NCBI RefSeq assembly: GCF_014648135.1
Contig: NZ_BMQN01000001.1
Span: 124,001 to 188,000, forward strand
DNA: 64,000 nt
Direction of reading: 5' to 3'
DNA from: Deinococcus sedimenti
GTDB lineage: Bacteria > Deinococcota > Deinococci > Deinococcales > Deinococcaceae
Shown here: positions 11,832 to 21,578 of the stretch, piece after piece
Layout of the letters: every line of letters begins with the position of its first letter
Numbering within the stretch: position 1 is the stretch's first letter
The notes under the pieces: model-generated
Seen by the model: the letters and a program-made list of their open reading frames with translations, nothing else
Databases searched by the model: none
Told to the model about the DNA's origin: nothing
Made by a program: the position numbers and the translations under genes

Positions 11832-13051
11832 AGCGCCAACCATCACCCATCACCCATCACCCATCAACCGGCGGCCGCCTGACCGACCGACTCCTGAACG
11901 TCCGTAAACGCCGCGCCCTCGGCTGGGCCGCCTTGGCTTACGCCGGGGTGGTGCTGGCGGGCGCGCTGGTGGGCGCCGACATCACCCTGCGGAGTAAGAC
12001 GCGCTGGGTGAAGGGCGTGTTCGTGCCGGTGGGTCGGCGGGGGAACGAGGTGTACCTGCCCGCCGGCAGCGAGACGCTCTCGCGTGGTCCCATCGGGATC
12101 GTGCCGCTGCTCCCGAACAAGGGGCACGCGGTGCTGGGCGAACGGAAGGTCGTCGGCACGCTGGTGCGCCGCGAGGTGCAGGAGGAACGCGGCGTGCTGC
12201 CCAACGGCGCACTCGCATGGGCCAGCACGTTCGTGTACAACGGCACGCCCGCCCAGCTGGGCGTGGAGTTCGAGCACACCGCCGTTCACACGCCACTGGG
12301 CGATATGCCCGCGTGGCACATCCCCCCAAGCGGGGACGCACCGGGCCGCGCGGACGCCCTCGTGATCGTCATCCACGGTCACGGCGGACAGCGCGCCCAG
12401 GCACTGCGGATGCTGCCCGCGCTGCGGCGCACCGGGACGGGCAGCCTGTTCGTCACGTTCCGCAACGCCCACGGTGCCCCCCGCAGCGAGAGCGGCTACC
12501 TGACCCTGGGCGACCAGGAAGCCGAGGACGTCATCAGCGCCCTCCACTGGGCGCAGCAGGCCGGGTACAAACGCGCCGTGCTGTACGGCTTCAGCATGGG
12601 CGGCAACATCGCCCTGAGCGCCCTGCGCGAACGGCACCAGCCGTACCCGATTCCCGTCACGGGCGTCATGCTCGACTGCCCCGCGCTGGACTGGCGGGCC
12701 ACCATCCTCTCCCAGGGCCAACGCTTCGGCCTCCCCCCCTTCCTCGCGCGGCACGTCGCCACCTTCACCCAGTGGGTCGTGACACGCCGCAGCGGCCAGG
12801 ACTTCGACACCGTCGACCAGATCCGCGCCGCACCCAACTTCAACCTCCCCATCCTCATGTGGCACGGCACGCGTGACCGCACCATTCCCATCGCGCAGGC
12901 CGACGCGCTGGCCGCCGCCCGCCCCGACCTCATCGAATACCACCGGGTCGAAGGCGGCAAACACATCCGCGTGTGGAACATCAACCCCGAACAGTACGAC
13001 GCCCAACTCGAAACCTTCATCGGCAACGTCCTGCCAGAGGTGGAAGGGTGA
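11828..13051 (+). CDS. Membrane-anchored alpha/beta hydrolase
   Basis: 407 residues. A basic N-terminus and one hydrophobic helix (about 32-52, WAALAYAGVVLAGALVG) anchor the protein, with the catalytic domain probably outside. The hydrolase core shows VIHGHGGQ (oxyanion hole), nucleophile elbow GFSMGGN, acid WHGTRDRTIP and histidine GGKHIRVW, so the Ser-Asp-His triad is complete. Likely an esterase or peptidase-like hydrolase. The ATG overlaps the preceding stop (ATGA) and its first 14 codons contain a CATCACC heptad tract, so the exact start is open; another start further in is possible. Confidence 0.82.
   Translation: MKRQPSPITHHPSTGGRLTDRLLNVRKRRALGWAALAYAGVVLAGALVGADITLRSKTRWVKGVFVPVGRRGNEVYLPAGSETLSRGPIGIVPLLPNKGHAVLGERKVVGTLVRREVQEERGVLPNGALAWASTFVYNGTPAQLGVEFEHTAVHTPLGDMPAWHIPPSGDAPGRADALVIVIHGHGGQRAQALRMLPALRRTGTGSLFVTFRNAHGAPRSESGYLTLGDQEAEDVISALHWAQQAGYKRAVLYGFSMGGNIALSALRERHQPYPIPVTGVMLDCPALDWRATILSQGQRFGLPPFLARHVATFTQWVVTRRSGQDFDTVDQIRAAPNFNLPILMWHGTRDRTIPIAQADALAAARPDLIEYHRVEGGKHIRVWNINPEQYDAQLETFIGNVLPEVEG
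11841..11868 (+). repeat. Heptanucleotide tandem repeat (CATCACC)3 plus variant
   Basis: Three exact CATCACC units (11841-11861) and a fourth variant CATCAAC lie inside the first codons of the hydrolase gene. A 7-base period is not a multiple of three, so gain or loss of a unit would shift the reading frame. Confidence 0.9.
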
Positions 13052-13388
13052 GTGCCCTGACCTTGCCTCTGCACCTGAAGGAGGACACTGAACTCGTGGT
13101 GGAACCGTGGGGTGAGACCTTCCGGCTCGCCGCAGGTGAGAGGTACGTCCTGAGCTGGCTGGGAAGCGAAGAACAACCCGAATGTCTCTCCATGCCCACG
13201 GGCCTGGTCGTATTCATGGGTGCAGGCGCGACGTTCAACCTTCAACACGAGAGTGGTGCATGGATCGGAGGCAGTGACATCCCTATCCCCTCCCTGCCTC
13301 CCTCGATGAGCACCAAAGAATTTCTGTCGATGACAGGACTGATTCACATTCAACCGTCCGAGAGCGACGGTACAAGGAGAGAACCCTG

Positions 13389-13389
<1 letters not shown>
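13048..13389 (+). CDS. Small uncharacterised protein
   Basis: 113 residues starting at a GTG that overlaps the hydrolase stop (GTGA) and ending in a TGATG overlap with the thiolase start. The sequence is rich in beta-type segments ([27 protein letters not shown]) with no cysteine cluster, signal peptide or membrane helix. I do not recognise a family. Its overlaps place it translationally inside the fadN-to-thiolase transcription unit. Base composition is slightly less GC-rich than its neighbours. Confidence 0.7.
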
Positions 13390-14582
<1,193 letters not shown>

Positions 14583-14599
14583 CCCGAGCAGGACAGAAG

Positions 14600-14636
14600 C
14601 AGGGCACCCGCCGGAAAGTGGGTGCCCTGTTTTCTT
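14600..14636 (+). terminator. Rho-independent terminator after fadA
   Basis: CAGGGCACCC (14600-14609) and GGGTGCCCTG (14620-14629) form a 10-bp perfect stem followed by TTTTCTT. It closes the fadN-fadA unit and faces the convergent lipoprotein gene. Confidence 0.92.
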
Positions 14637-14642
14637 ACTGGT

Positions 14643-15503
14643 TCAGCGCTTGATGAACCGGCTGGCGTTCAGGATCGCGGCGGCGTTCACGGGGCGAGGC
14701 TGGACGCTCAGGCTACCCAGGGCACGCTGCGCGGCGAGGCGTTGAATGGTGGCGGCGGTACGCGTGGTGGTCATCCGGGGCACCTCGGTGGAGACCTGGA
14801 GCATGAGGATACCGACGCTCTGAATGGCGGTGCCACTGGTGTCGTAGGTGCTCCCACCACCGATGAATGCCGGGTACGATTTCCCATTGCTCAGGGTTTC
14901 AACGCTGAACTTGCCGTCCAGATCGCGCCCATCGAAATACCCCACCTTGAAATCGTTCGTGAGGGCGAAGGCAGTCTCAAGTGACGTGGCGCTGGAGAGG
15001 TTGCCAAGCACGGTCGGGCCGCCCTTCGTCTGCGTGCCGTTGACGTACCCGCCGAGGGCCACGCTGCCGTCCGTGTCGACGCTCTCGTCGTTGTAGATCG
15101 CGACACCACTGTCGAGCAGGGTACCGCTCTGGTCAAAGACGCCCCACTCCCACACGCCCTGGTTCAGGGTGGTGACGTTGAACTCGGCGCTGGTGCTCAC
15201 GTTGCCTCTGGTGTCGTAGGCCTTCGCGGTGAACCCGGTGCGGTCGTCGTTCAGAACATTGACGGTGTACTGGTAGGGCGCGGCCGTGTCGGTGGCTTTC
15301 AGGGTGCCGTTCTGGTAGAACTCCACCTTCGCGACGCCGCTGCTGTCCGTGGCGTTGGCGGTGATGGTCACGTCACTGTTGCCGTCGGAGGGGCTCTGGC
15401 TGAAGCTGATCTGCGGGCCGGTGGTGTCGGGGGTGCTGGGCCCGCCCGGCGTGCAGGCGGTGATCAGGAGTGCGGGGAGGGCCAAAAAGAAGGCGCGATT
15501 CAC
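14643..15503 (-). CDS. Lipoprotein with an Ig-like domain
   Basis: 286 residues. A short signal peptide ends in LLITAC, a lipobox with Cys17 as the lipidated residue. A proline/threonine linker leads to an Ig-like beta-sandwich at about 25-115 (VTITANATDSSGVAKVEFY, typical of bacterial Big/CHU-type modules). The C-terminal half (about 120-286) has repeated GVWEWGVFDQSG-like beta-strands and no family I recognise. The GTG start was chosen because TAGAGT stands exactly 7 bases upstream, the leaderless signature. Surface-exposed, probably in the periplasm or envelope; role unknown. Confidence 0.75.
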   Translation of the reverse strand: MNRAFFLALPALLITACTPGGPSTPDTTGPQISFSQSPSDGNSDVTITANATDSSGVAKVEFYQNGTLKATDTAAPYQYTVNVLNDDRTGFTAKAYDTRGNVSTSAEFNVTTLNQGVWEWGVFDQSGTLLDSGVAIYNDESVDTDGSVALGGYVNGTQTKGGPTVLGNLSSATSLETAFALTNDFKVGYFDGRDLDGKFSVETLSNGKSYPAFIGGGSTYDTSGTAIQSVGILMLQVSTEVPRMTTTRTAATIQRLAAQRALGSLSVQPRPVNAAAILNASRFIKR

Positions 15504-15614
15504 AGGGGGCACTCTAGGGTGCCGCGTGGTGCTCAGGTGGCGCAGACTGGGCACCGGCGGGCTTCATGAAGGTGCAACAGGTGAACCGGGGAGGCGCGTG
15601 AAGACCGGCATGGA

Positions 15615-15644
15615 GGACGGGCAGACCCTTAAGCCTGCCCGTCC
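15615..15644 (-). terminator. Stem-loop downstream of the RiPP operon
   Basis: GGACGGGCAG (15615-15624) and CTGCCCGTCC (15635-15644) form a 10-bp perfect stem 17 bases past the MFS stop codon. No T-tract follows on either strand, so it may protect the 3' end or act with Rho. Confidence 0.6.
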
Positions 15645-15660
15645 CTCTGGATGGCGGTGA

Positions 15661-16893
15661 TTAATCGGTGGCGGCTGGAATCATCGGCTTGTCGAACCCG
15701 ACCCTCAGGGTGGGGTGCAGCCACGCGGCAGCGGCGGCAGCCAACAGGGCTGCGATCACCAGGAAGATGCTCTGAAGGGGCATCCAGGCGAGCAGCGCGG
15801 CCGCCCCGGCGTACCCCAGGGGTTGAATGGCGCTCGACAGGGACGAGATCACGCCGTAGGCGCGGCCCATCACGGCCTGCGGAATGTTCAGCTGGGACAT
15901 GACGCTCAGCTGCACGTTCATCACGGCCGCACTCAGCCCCGCCAGCGCCAGCAGGACCAGCGCCTGCGTGAGGGTGGTGGCCACGCTGAGCCCGCCGATG
16001 GAGGCCGCGATGCCGAACGTGCCGCCCACCAGTGCCAGCCAGGGCCGCGGCAGGCGGTACGAGCTGAGGATCAGCATGCCCACCAGCTGCCCCACGGAGA
16101 TGCTGGCGCTCAGGAATCCGAACTCGCGGGCGCCCAGACCCAGCGTGCGGGCGAACGGAGCCAGCGTGACCTCCAGCGGGATCAGCACGAAGTTCAGCAG
16201 CAGGCTGACGGCGAACGTCCAGAACAGCAGTGGGTTGGCCCAGATGACCTTCAGGCCGGCCAGCAGACCCTCGCGGGGTTCCTCATCGGCCGCTGGGGTG
16301 CCGGGAGTGGGCTGCACACGCGGTTCCGGCAGGGTCCACAGAGTCACGATGGCCGCGGCCAGCAGCATGGCGCCGATCAGCATGGCGCCGTGCACCCCGG
16401 CGAACCCGGTGGCGGTCCCCGCCAGGGCATACCCGGTGAGGCTGGCGAGACTGCCGGTGAGGCTCATCAGGGCGTTGCCCTGCTGGTACACCGCGCGCGG
16501 AATGATCAGGGGGACCAGGACCGCCGAGGCGGGTCCGCGCAGCGCCGCGACGAAGTTGGTGACGGCCAGCAGCGGGAACACGTATGACACCTGCATGTGC
16601 CCGCTCAGGACCAGCGTGGCCATCAGGACCAGCAGCAGCGCGTCGGCGACGTACGTGGCCTGGATCAGCAGGCGTTTGTGCTGCCGGTCGGCCAGCATTC
16701 CGCCGATGGGCGCGGCGATCAGGCCCGCCAGGGCGCTGACCAGACCCACGGACGCCAGCATGGTGCCGGACCCGGTCTTCTCGAGCACCCACCACATGAT
16801 CGGGACGTTGTAGAACCCGCCACTCAGGGCGGAGAACAGGCGGGTGAGCAGCACCGAGCGGAACGCGGCGTTGCGGATAGGGTGAGCCGTCAT
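15661..16893 (-). CDS. MFS exporter at the end of the RiPP operon
   Basis: 410 residues with about 12 predicted membrane helices; MFS_3/EntS-like. Signature loop GGMLADRQHKRLLI between helices 2 and 3, and a long charged loop after helix 6 (EPRVQPTPGTPAADEEPREG). It starts one base after the stop of the HTH regulator gene, at the promoter-distal end of the unit that begins with the precursor peptides. Export of, or self-protection from, the modified peptide is the natural inference; a drug-type substrate cannot be excluded. Confidence 0.85.
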   Translation of the reverse strand: MTAHPIRNAAFRSVLLTRLFSALSGGFYNVPIMWWVLEKTGSGTMLASVGLVSALAGLIAAPIGGMLADRQHKRLLIQATYVADALLLVLMATLVLSGHMQVSYVFPLLAVTNFVAALRGPASAVLVPLIIPRAVYQQGNALMSLTGSLASLTGYALAGTATGFAGVHGAMLIGAMLLAAAIVTLWTLPEPRVQPTPGTPAADEEPREGLLAGLKVIWANPLLFWTFAVSLLLNFVLIPLEVTLAPFARTLGLGAREFGFLSASISVGQLVGMLILSSYRLPRPWLALVGGTFGIAASIGGLSVATTLTQALVLLALAGLSAAVMNVQLSVMSQLNIPQAVMGRAYGVISSLSSAIQPLGYAGAAALLAWMPLQSIFLVIAALLAAAAAAWLHPTLRVGFDKPMIPAATD

Positions 16894-16894
16894 A

Positions 16895-17368
16895 TCAGTC
16901 CTCCGTCCAGCCAGCCAGGAAGAACGACACCTTCACGTCCCCGCCCTCCTGCTGTAGAGCTTCGATGTCCTCCCGCAGCTGCTGCAGGCGCCGCATGATG
17001 CCCGCCGCCTGCTCGCGCGGGACGCACACGCTGACCATCCCGGCGGCGCTGGGCAGCCCGTTGAAGGACGCCAGGGTCAGGCCACGTTCCGTCTCGTGGA
17101 ACGCCAGCCCCAGGGCCCGCTCGTCCTTGACGCGCACGGCGCCCTCGGGCAGGCGGTACACCCGCTCGATGTGATGCCCGACGCGGTCCGTGCCGGTCTC
17201 GCACACCAGACCATGGGCCTGCAGGTGATTGAGGTTGCGCACCACGGTCGCCACGGGCCGACCGAGCCGCGTGGCCACTCCGCGCGCGGTGCTGGGACCG
17301 TCCAGCAGGGACGTGAAGGTCCGCCACAGGCTCTCTTCCATCTGAATGCCACTTCCGACTGTCGTCAT
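16895..17368 (-). CDS. Winged-helix transcriptional regulator in the RiPP operon
   Basis: 157 residues. N-terminal winged helix (about 12-75) with a recognition segment GVATRLGRPVATVVRNLNHL, ArsR/MarR-like, but no metal-binding cysteines. The C-terminal half (about 80-157) has a ligand-binding-like region ending in a glutamate-rich helix (REDIEALQQEGG). Its ATG overlaps the M16 protease stop (ATGA) and the exporter follows after one base, so it probably controls the transporter or senses the exported product. Confidence 0.75.
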   Translation of the reverse strand: MTTVGSGIQMEESLWRTFTSLLDGPSTARGVATRLGRPVATVVRNLNHLQAHGLVCETGTDRVGHHIERVYRLPEGAVRVKDERALGLAFHETERGLTLASFNGLPSAAGMVSVCVPREQAAGIMRRLQQLREDIEALQQEGGDVKVSFFLAGWTED

Positions 17369-18612
17369 ACGACCACCTCCAGCAGGTCTGCCAGTTCCCC
17401 GTCGCTCATGCCGATCCCCACCATGGCCATCTGCTGCGGATTCAGGTATCCGGCCGCGGCCTGCACGTCCGCGGCGCTCACCTGCCGGTACATGCGGGCG
17501 GCGCGGGTGGGGAAGTACACCTCGTCGTTCAGCCAGTGCTGCGCGAGCTTGGTGGCCAGCCCGGGCCCCTCGGATTCCTGCAGGGCCTTCAGGGCGAAAC
17601 TCTCGCGGGTCTCATCGGTCTCCTCCTCGCGGGGCGGGCTGGCCTGCACCTCCTGAATGAGTTCCATCAGGGTGCGGAACGCCTCCGGGACCCGCTCGCG
17701 GGCCAGGTCCATCGCCATGAACAGGTACCCGCTGCGCCGCCAGTGCGAACTGCCCCCCTGCGCCGCGTACGCCAGCTGCCGCTCCTCCCGCAGCCGCTGG
17801 AACATCCGCGACCGGAGGCCCCCACCCAGCAGCGCGCCGAACACCTCGGTGGCGGGCCGGTCCGGGTCACCCAGTGCCGGGCCCGGGCAGGACAGGTACA
17901 GCGTCACCCGTTCGCTGCGGCTGGGCACGCCGATCAGCTGCGGCACGATCTCCACTGGGCGGTACTCGGTGTGCAGCGGCGCGGCGTACCAGTCCTCGAA
18001 GTGCTCCTCGATCAGGCGGACGGTGCCGCTGTCCACCTTCCCGGCAATGACCAGCCGGGTGCGTTCCGGGGTGCAGGCGTCCAGCGCCCGCTGCCGCATC
18101 TGCTTGAGGTTCAGTTGCGACACGATCTCCGGCGGGCCCAGGATCGACATGCCGTACGGCGGGGCGTACAGCGCCTCCTCGACCAGCGTCCACAGGAACT
18201 CCGGCCGGTTGCGCTTGCGGTGAATTTCGTCCAGCACGATCTTCCGCTCGTGCTCCAGCGCCTGCTTGGTCACCTTGGGGTTGCGCAGCAGGTCCGCCGT
18301 GAACGCCATGACCTTCGGCAGGTCACGCGGCAGGCACGACAGGCCCAGCCGCGTGTGTTCCTTGCCGGTGAACGCCTCGATCCGCGCGCCACTCTTGGCC
18401 AGCGCCTGCCACTGCTTGCCCTGCGTGCCCGTCAGGTTGTTCGGGTTGAACAGCACGTGCTCCAGCAGGTGACTGATGCCGTTTTCCTGCTCACGCTCGT
18501 CCTTGACGCCGTGATCGAGGTACGCGGCCAGGTGAATGAGGTGAGCGCCGGGACGCGGGGCGATCAGAAACCCAAGGCCGTTGTCCAGATAGCCGGTGGT
18601 ATAGAGTTCCAT
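17365..18612 (-). CDS. M16 family metalloprotease (PqqF/insulinase-like) in the RiPP operon
   Basis: 415 residues. The inverted zinc motif HLLEH is intact at about residues 48-52 and a downstream glutamate lies in KIVLDEIHRK; the second M16 half contains GGGLRSRMFQRLREERQLAY, the R-Y pair that binds substrate. This is a single-chain M16B-type protein. It begins five bases after the stop of the small LanB gene and ends in an ATGA overlap with the regulator, so it is cotranscribed with the peptide-modifying enzymes. Removal of the leader peptide is the likely job, as proposed for M16 proteins in PQQ and some other RiPP systems. Confidence 0.88.
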   Translation of the reverse strand: MELYTTGYLDNGLGFLIAPRPGAHLIHLAAYLDHGVKDEREQENGISHLLEHVLFNPNNLTGTQGKQWQALAKSGARIEAFTGKEHTRLGLSCLPRDLPKVMAFTADLLRNPKVTKQALEHERKIVLDEIHRKRNRPEFLWTLVEEALYAPPYGMSILGPPEIVSQLNLKQMRQRALDACTPERTRLVIAGKVDSGTVRLIEEHFEDWYAAPLHTEYRPVEIVPQLIGVPSRSERVTLYLSCPGPALGDPDRPATEVFGALLGGGLRSRMFQRLREERQLAYAAQGGSSHWRRSGYLFMAMDLARERVPEAFRTLMELIQEVQASPPREEETDETRESFALKALQESEGPGLATKLAQHWLNDEVYFPTRAARMYRQVSAADVQAAAGYLNPQQMAMVGIGMSDGELADLLEVVV

Positions 18613-18617
18613 GCTGT

Positions 18618-19292
18618 TCAGTCTCCAGAGGGCAGGGTTGCCGGGGGGTTGCAGACCGCGAGATACACCAGCGCCTCGCTGCGCAGGCCCAGGCCCAGGC
18701 GATTCAGATGAAGATGCAATCCCTGCAGGTTCGCGCCGAGAGCGCCGGGCTCAGGCCAGTCCGGAGCCCAGGCCAGCGGCAGGGTCGCCTCCCGCAGCGC
18801 CGTGGCTGCGCGGGTCACGCCCGGCTGATCTGACAGGTGCGTCCGGGCAAACCGGGTCATGGCCTCGTGTGCCTCGGTCCGCGCGGGCCCGAGGCAGCGC
18901 AGCAGATGTGCCGCATCGACATACGCGGCCCTCATGCGGGCGTCCGGCGTTTCCAGGTCCCACACGGCCAGCGCCCGTTCACTGCTGGCCTGAAAGAAGC
19001 GTTCGTGAAGCGGGTAGTGCCGCGCCCCCCCGAACTTCCAGTATTCCGGCCGGTACTCCTGTTGGACTGCGCCCGGCACGGCCCGCCGCAGTTGAGCCCA
19101 GACCCGCTGCCGGGACGCCTCGCCGCGGCAGCACAGCCGCAGGCGCAGGTGCATGCCGCCTTCGGCGTGCCACAGGTAATGCCAGCGGCGGACCTCCGGC
19201 GCGAGGTCCTGCTGCAGGTGCCGCACCCGCTGCGCCTGCGAACGTTTCTCGAGATCCGGCCAGGTCAGACGTGCCGCGAGCCAGCCCGTCAC
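18618..19292 (-). CDS. Split LanB, small subunit: thiopeptide-type elimination domain
   Basis: 224 residues matching the C-terminal elimination domain of LanB dehydratases (thiopeptide-type bacteriocin biosynthesis domain), which removes glutamate from glutamylated Ser/Thr to give dehydroamino acids. Seen: WHYLWHAEGGMHLRLRL (the usual F/W-x-R/W-Y...HLRLR segment) and YRPEYWKFGG (the Y-x-x-E-x-x-R/K-[YF]-G-G element). Its ATG overlaps the stop of the large subunit (ATGA), so the two halves are made in step and probably form a complex. A free-standing domain of this kind may also catalyse cyclisation or other chemistry. Confidence 0.85.
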   Translation of the reverse strand: MTGWLAARLTWPDLEKRSQAQRVRHLQQDLAPEVRRWHYLWHAEGGMHLRLRLCCRGEASRQRVWAQLRRAVPGAVQQEYRPEYWKFGGARHYPLHERFFQASSERALAVWDLETPDARMRAAYVDAAHLLRCLGPARTEAHEAMTRFARTHLSDQPGVTRAATALREATLPLAWAPDWPEPGALGANLQGLHLHLNRLGLGLRSEALVYLAVCNPPATLPSGD

Positions 19293-21253
19293 GGCCGCAC
19301 CGTGAAGATGCCCTCGAAGAGGTGCCGCGCACCGTCATGTCCTGTGAACCAGGCCAGGTCCGGCGTCACCACAGCTTCGCTGACCCGCACGCTGCCACGG
19401 CGGCATTCTGCCCGGAGGAGGTCGCGGTGCGTGACGTGCCGCCAGTCCAGTGTGAGTTGCCGGTCACCCCGGCCCACGCGCACCAGATCCGGAGCTCCCA
19501 CCCGTTCCAGCCAGGCGAGCACCTCACGGTCCGGCGGGTCCGTTCCCTGCCAGTGAGCAGGCACGCGCCATGACGCCGCACTGAGCACGCAGCGGCCCCG
19601 GGTCACCCGTGGCAAGGTCTCCCGATCCCCCAGCGGCCCCCACCGCCACCGTGGAGGCGTGCGGCCCTGCAAGGCCACGGCGGTCAGCCAGCGGGCCAGC
19701 GGCCCCAGGTGATCGGTGCGAGTCAGCGTGGGCAGAACCAGATGAAGCTGTTGTTCACGCTGGGCGCACCACAGCTCGACCTGACCGTCCCGGCAGCTGA
19801 CCCGCACGTCCGGCAGATCCACCCTGCGGTGGTCGGGGATCAACGGATGACCCGGGACGTGCAGTTCCAGTGGCGTTCCGGGGCGGCAGCGGGCGGTATC
19901 GTTCGCCGCAGCCAGCGGGTGCTGCAGGCAGAGTGCCGTGACCACCGTATTCGCCGGACCCCGTGCGCCCGGTGCCGGCAGGTGCGGGTGCGCCACCCGG
20001 AGGCGGGCAGTGGCCTGACCCACTTCCGGGGTGCTGCCACTCAGCAGCGCCAGGGTGTAGTCGCCCGCCCACAGATCGGTGGTGTTCCGCGCCAGGACCC
20101 ACGCGAACAGATCGAACGGGTGGTCACCGGGTCGCGCCGTGACCGGCAGGCGAGCCAGCTGCACGTCAGTGAGGTCCAGCACGCCGGGCGCCCCGGCCAG
20201 CAGCGCGGGCCAGTCAGACCAGGGTGGGGCCGGGGGGGGCGCGGTCTCCAATGCGTCAGCCACCGTCAGGGCCTCACGGAGGGTCACGCGAGCGTCCCCG
20301 AACTGTGCGCGGAACGCCTCGGTGTAGGCTGACCAGTTCCCGGTCACAGGGGGACCCTGCGGGCTGCGTGTCAGGACGGACAGGCCCTCTTGAAGATCCA
20401 CCAGCACCTGAGGCGGCAGGTGAGCCACGCCGTCCAGCGTGGCGTCCAGTGCGAGGTGGCGCTGCACGTCACCATCGAGCCCCTGACCGGCCAGCGCCTG
20501 CCGCAGGGCGTCCAGCCGCGCCGTCCCGCCTGGAAGATCGGCGTACACCGGGGCTGGGGGTGGGCCGCCCAGCGCCTCCACGCGCGCCGCCGCCTGTGGG
20601 GTGACCGTCAGCAGCGGCTGGAGCTCGCTGAGCAGCAGATCCTTGCGCAGCAGAACCCGCAGCAGGTCATCCGTGATCGCCTCCCCGAGCGAAGCCAGTG
20701 GGACCGGCGTCCGGGCCCGGACCAGAACGCGCCAGAATGCCTCGCTGCACGGAACCCGCCACTCGGTGCGGTCTTGCAGTCCCTGCCAGGTCAACCAACC
20801 GTTCTCATGGTGCGCGGTGCCGTTGAGCATCACCTGCAACGTGGGTGGCAACCGGTCTTCCAGGATCGGACGCGCCTCGGCCAGTGCACCCGACAGGGCG
20901 GTCAGCTGCACGCGCAACATCGGCTTCTGCGAGATGAACTCGGCGCTGCACTGGGCCGCGCCCGGAGCGGCGAAGAGACCGAACGGCACGCTGCGTGTAC
21001 TCGCACGGATGAGATAGCGGTGCAGGCTGCGTTGCAGGGCCCGGGCCGTCTTTGCGCGCCGTGGGGTACGCCTGGATTCCCGCTCCAGGGTGGGAGACGC
21101 CATCAGCAGCGCCTCTGCCGACAGCGGCCAGTCGCGCAGGACGGTGATCGTGTCCTCCAGGGTCTGTGTGCCGCGCAACTCGCTGAACAGGTTCGCTGGG
21201 GCAAGCGGCACCCGGTACAGGCAGGCCGGATCGATCTGCGGACTCTCGAACAT
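19289..21253 (-). CDS. Split LanB, large subunit: lantibiotic dehydratase N-terminal (glutamylation) part
   Basis: 654 residues. The segment RYLIRASTRSVPFGLFAA near residues 92-109 is the LanB signature (R-x-STR-x-x-PFG-x-F). The family uses glutamyl-tRNA to glutamylate Ser/Thr in a leader-bearing peptide. The protein stops before the elimination domain, which is the next gene, the arrangement known from thiopeptide pathways. GGAGGTGATC, almost fully complementary to the 16S tail, lies eight bases before the ATG. It is shorter than typical fused LanB chains by the missing C-terminal domain. The only obvious substrates are the two precursors encoded just upstream. Confidence 0.88.
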   Translation of the reverse strand: MFESPQIDPACLYRVPLAPANLFSELRGTQTLEDTITVLRDWPLSAEALLMASPTLERESRRTPRRAKTARALQRSLHRYLIRASTRSVPFGLFAAPGAAQCSAEFISQKPMLRVQLTALSGALAEARPILEDRLPPTLQVMLNGTAHHENGWLTWQGLQDRTEWRVPCSEAFWRVLVRARTPVPLASLGEAITDDLLRVLLRKDLLLSELQPLLTVTPQAAARVEALGGPPPAPVYADLPGGTARLDALRQALAGQGLDGDVQRHLALDATLDGVAHLPPQVLVDLQEGLSVLTRSPQGPPVTGNWSAYTEAFRAQFGDARVTLREALTVADALETAPPPAPPWSDWPALLAGAPGVLDLTDVQLARLPVTARPGDHPFDLFAWVLARNTTDLWAGDYTLALLSGSTPEVGQATARLRVAHPHLPAPGARGPANTVVTALCLQHPLAAANDTARCRPGTPLELHVPGHPLIPDHRRVDLPDVRVSCRDGQVELWCAQREQQLHLVLPTLTRTDHLGPLARWLTAVALQGRTPPRWRWGPLGDRETLPRVTRGRCVLSAASWRVPAHWQGTDPPDREVLAWLERVGAPDLVRVGRGDRQLTLDWRHVTHRDLLRAECRRGSVRVSEAVVTPDLAWFTGHDGARHLFEGIFTVRP

Positions 21254-21281
21254 CAGGACGGATCACCTCCGACGTGGCGAA

Positions 21282-21311
21282 GAGGCGCCACGGATTGCCG
21301 CGGCGCCCCTC
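21282..21311 (-). promoter_or_regulatory. Intercistronic hairpin between precursor and LanB genes
   Basis: GAGGCGCC (21282-21289) and GGCGCCCCTC (21302-21311) can pair around a 12-base loop. It lies in the 99-base gap between precursor A and the LanB start, with no T-tract. Such hairpins often raise precursor mRNA relative to the enzyme genes by partial termination or by stabilising the 3' end. Confidence 0.55.
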
Positions 21312-21352
21312 GACCGATCAGCCGAATCCCAGCGTGGGGACCGGCACAGGCT

Positions 21353-21538
21353 TTACAGCGCGGAGGACCCGCACTTGTAGATGTTGATGTCCGTCATGCC
21401 TTCCTCGTCCACCTGATCACGGCTCTTCAGGTCACTCAGCGCGGCGAACAGCTCGGGGTCCTCGATCACGACCTTGCCGTCGTCGGTGAGTTCCAGGGCC
21501 TTGAGATCCAGCTTCGCTTTCTTGTTTTCGTTGGTCAT
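21353..21538 (-). CDS. RiPP precursor peptide A
   Basis: 61 residues. An acidic, helix-prone leader (KLDLKALELTDDG..., with an FNLD-like LDLK element used by class I LanB enzymes) is followed by EEGMTDINIYKCGSSAL. The C-terminal part contains one Thr, one Cys and two Ser, all possible modification sites. GAGGTGAT sits four bases before the ATG, which was preferred to a GTG inside that Shine-Dalgarno. Its position directly upstream of a LanB gene, its size and its leader/core split support precursor status. The EEG-x-x-I-[ND]-I-[YF]-K-C pattern recurs in peptide B. Cleavage site and final structure are unknown. Confidence 0.85.
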   Translation of the reverse strand: MTNENKKAKLDLKALELTDDGKVVIEDPELFAALSDLKSRDQVDEEGMTDINIYKCGSSAL

Positions 21539-21578
21539 GATGATCACCTCGTGCAGGAGTGGGGGCGGTGGGGACGGT

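Noticed and set aside
11841..11868. CRISPR-like short array
   Set aside because: Contiguous 7-bp units without spacers; it is a simple tandem repeat.
18611..19573. Plus-strand frames across the LanB genes
   Set aside because: Arg/Pro/Gly-rich shadows; the minus-strand LanB motifs and overlaps are clear.
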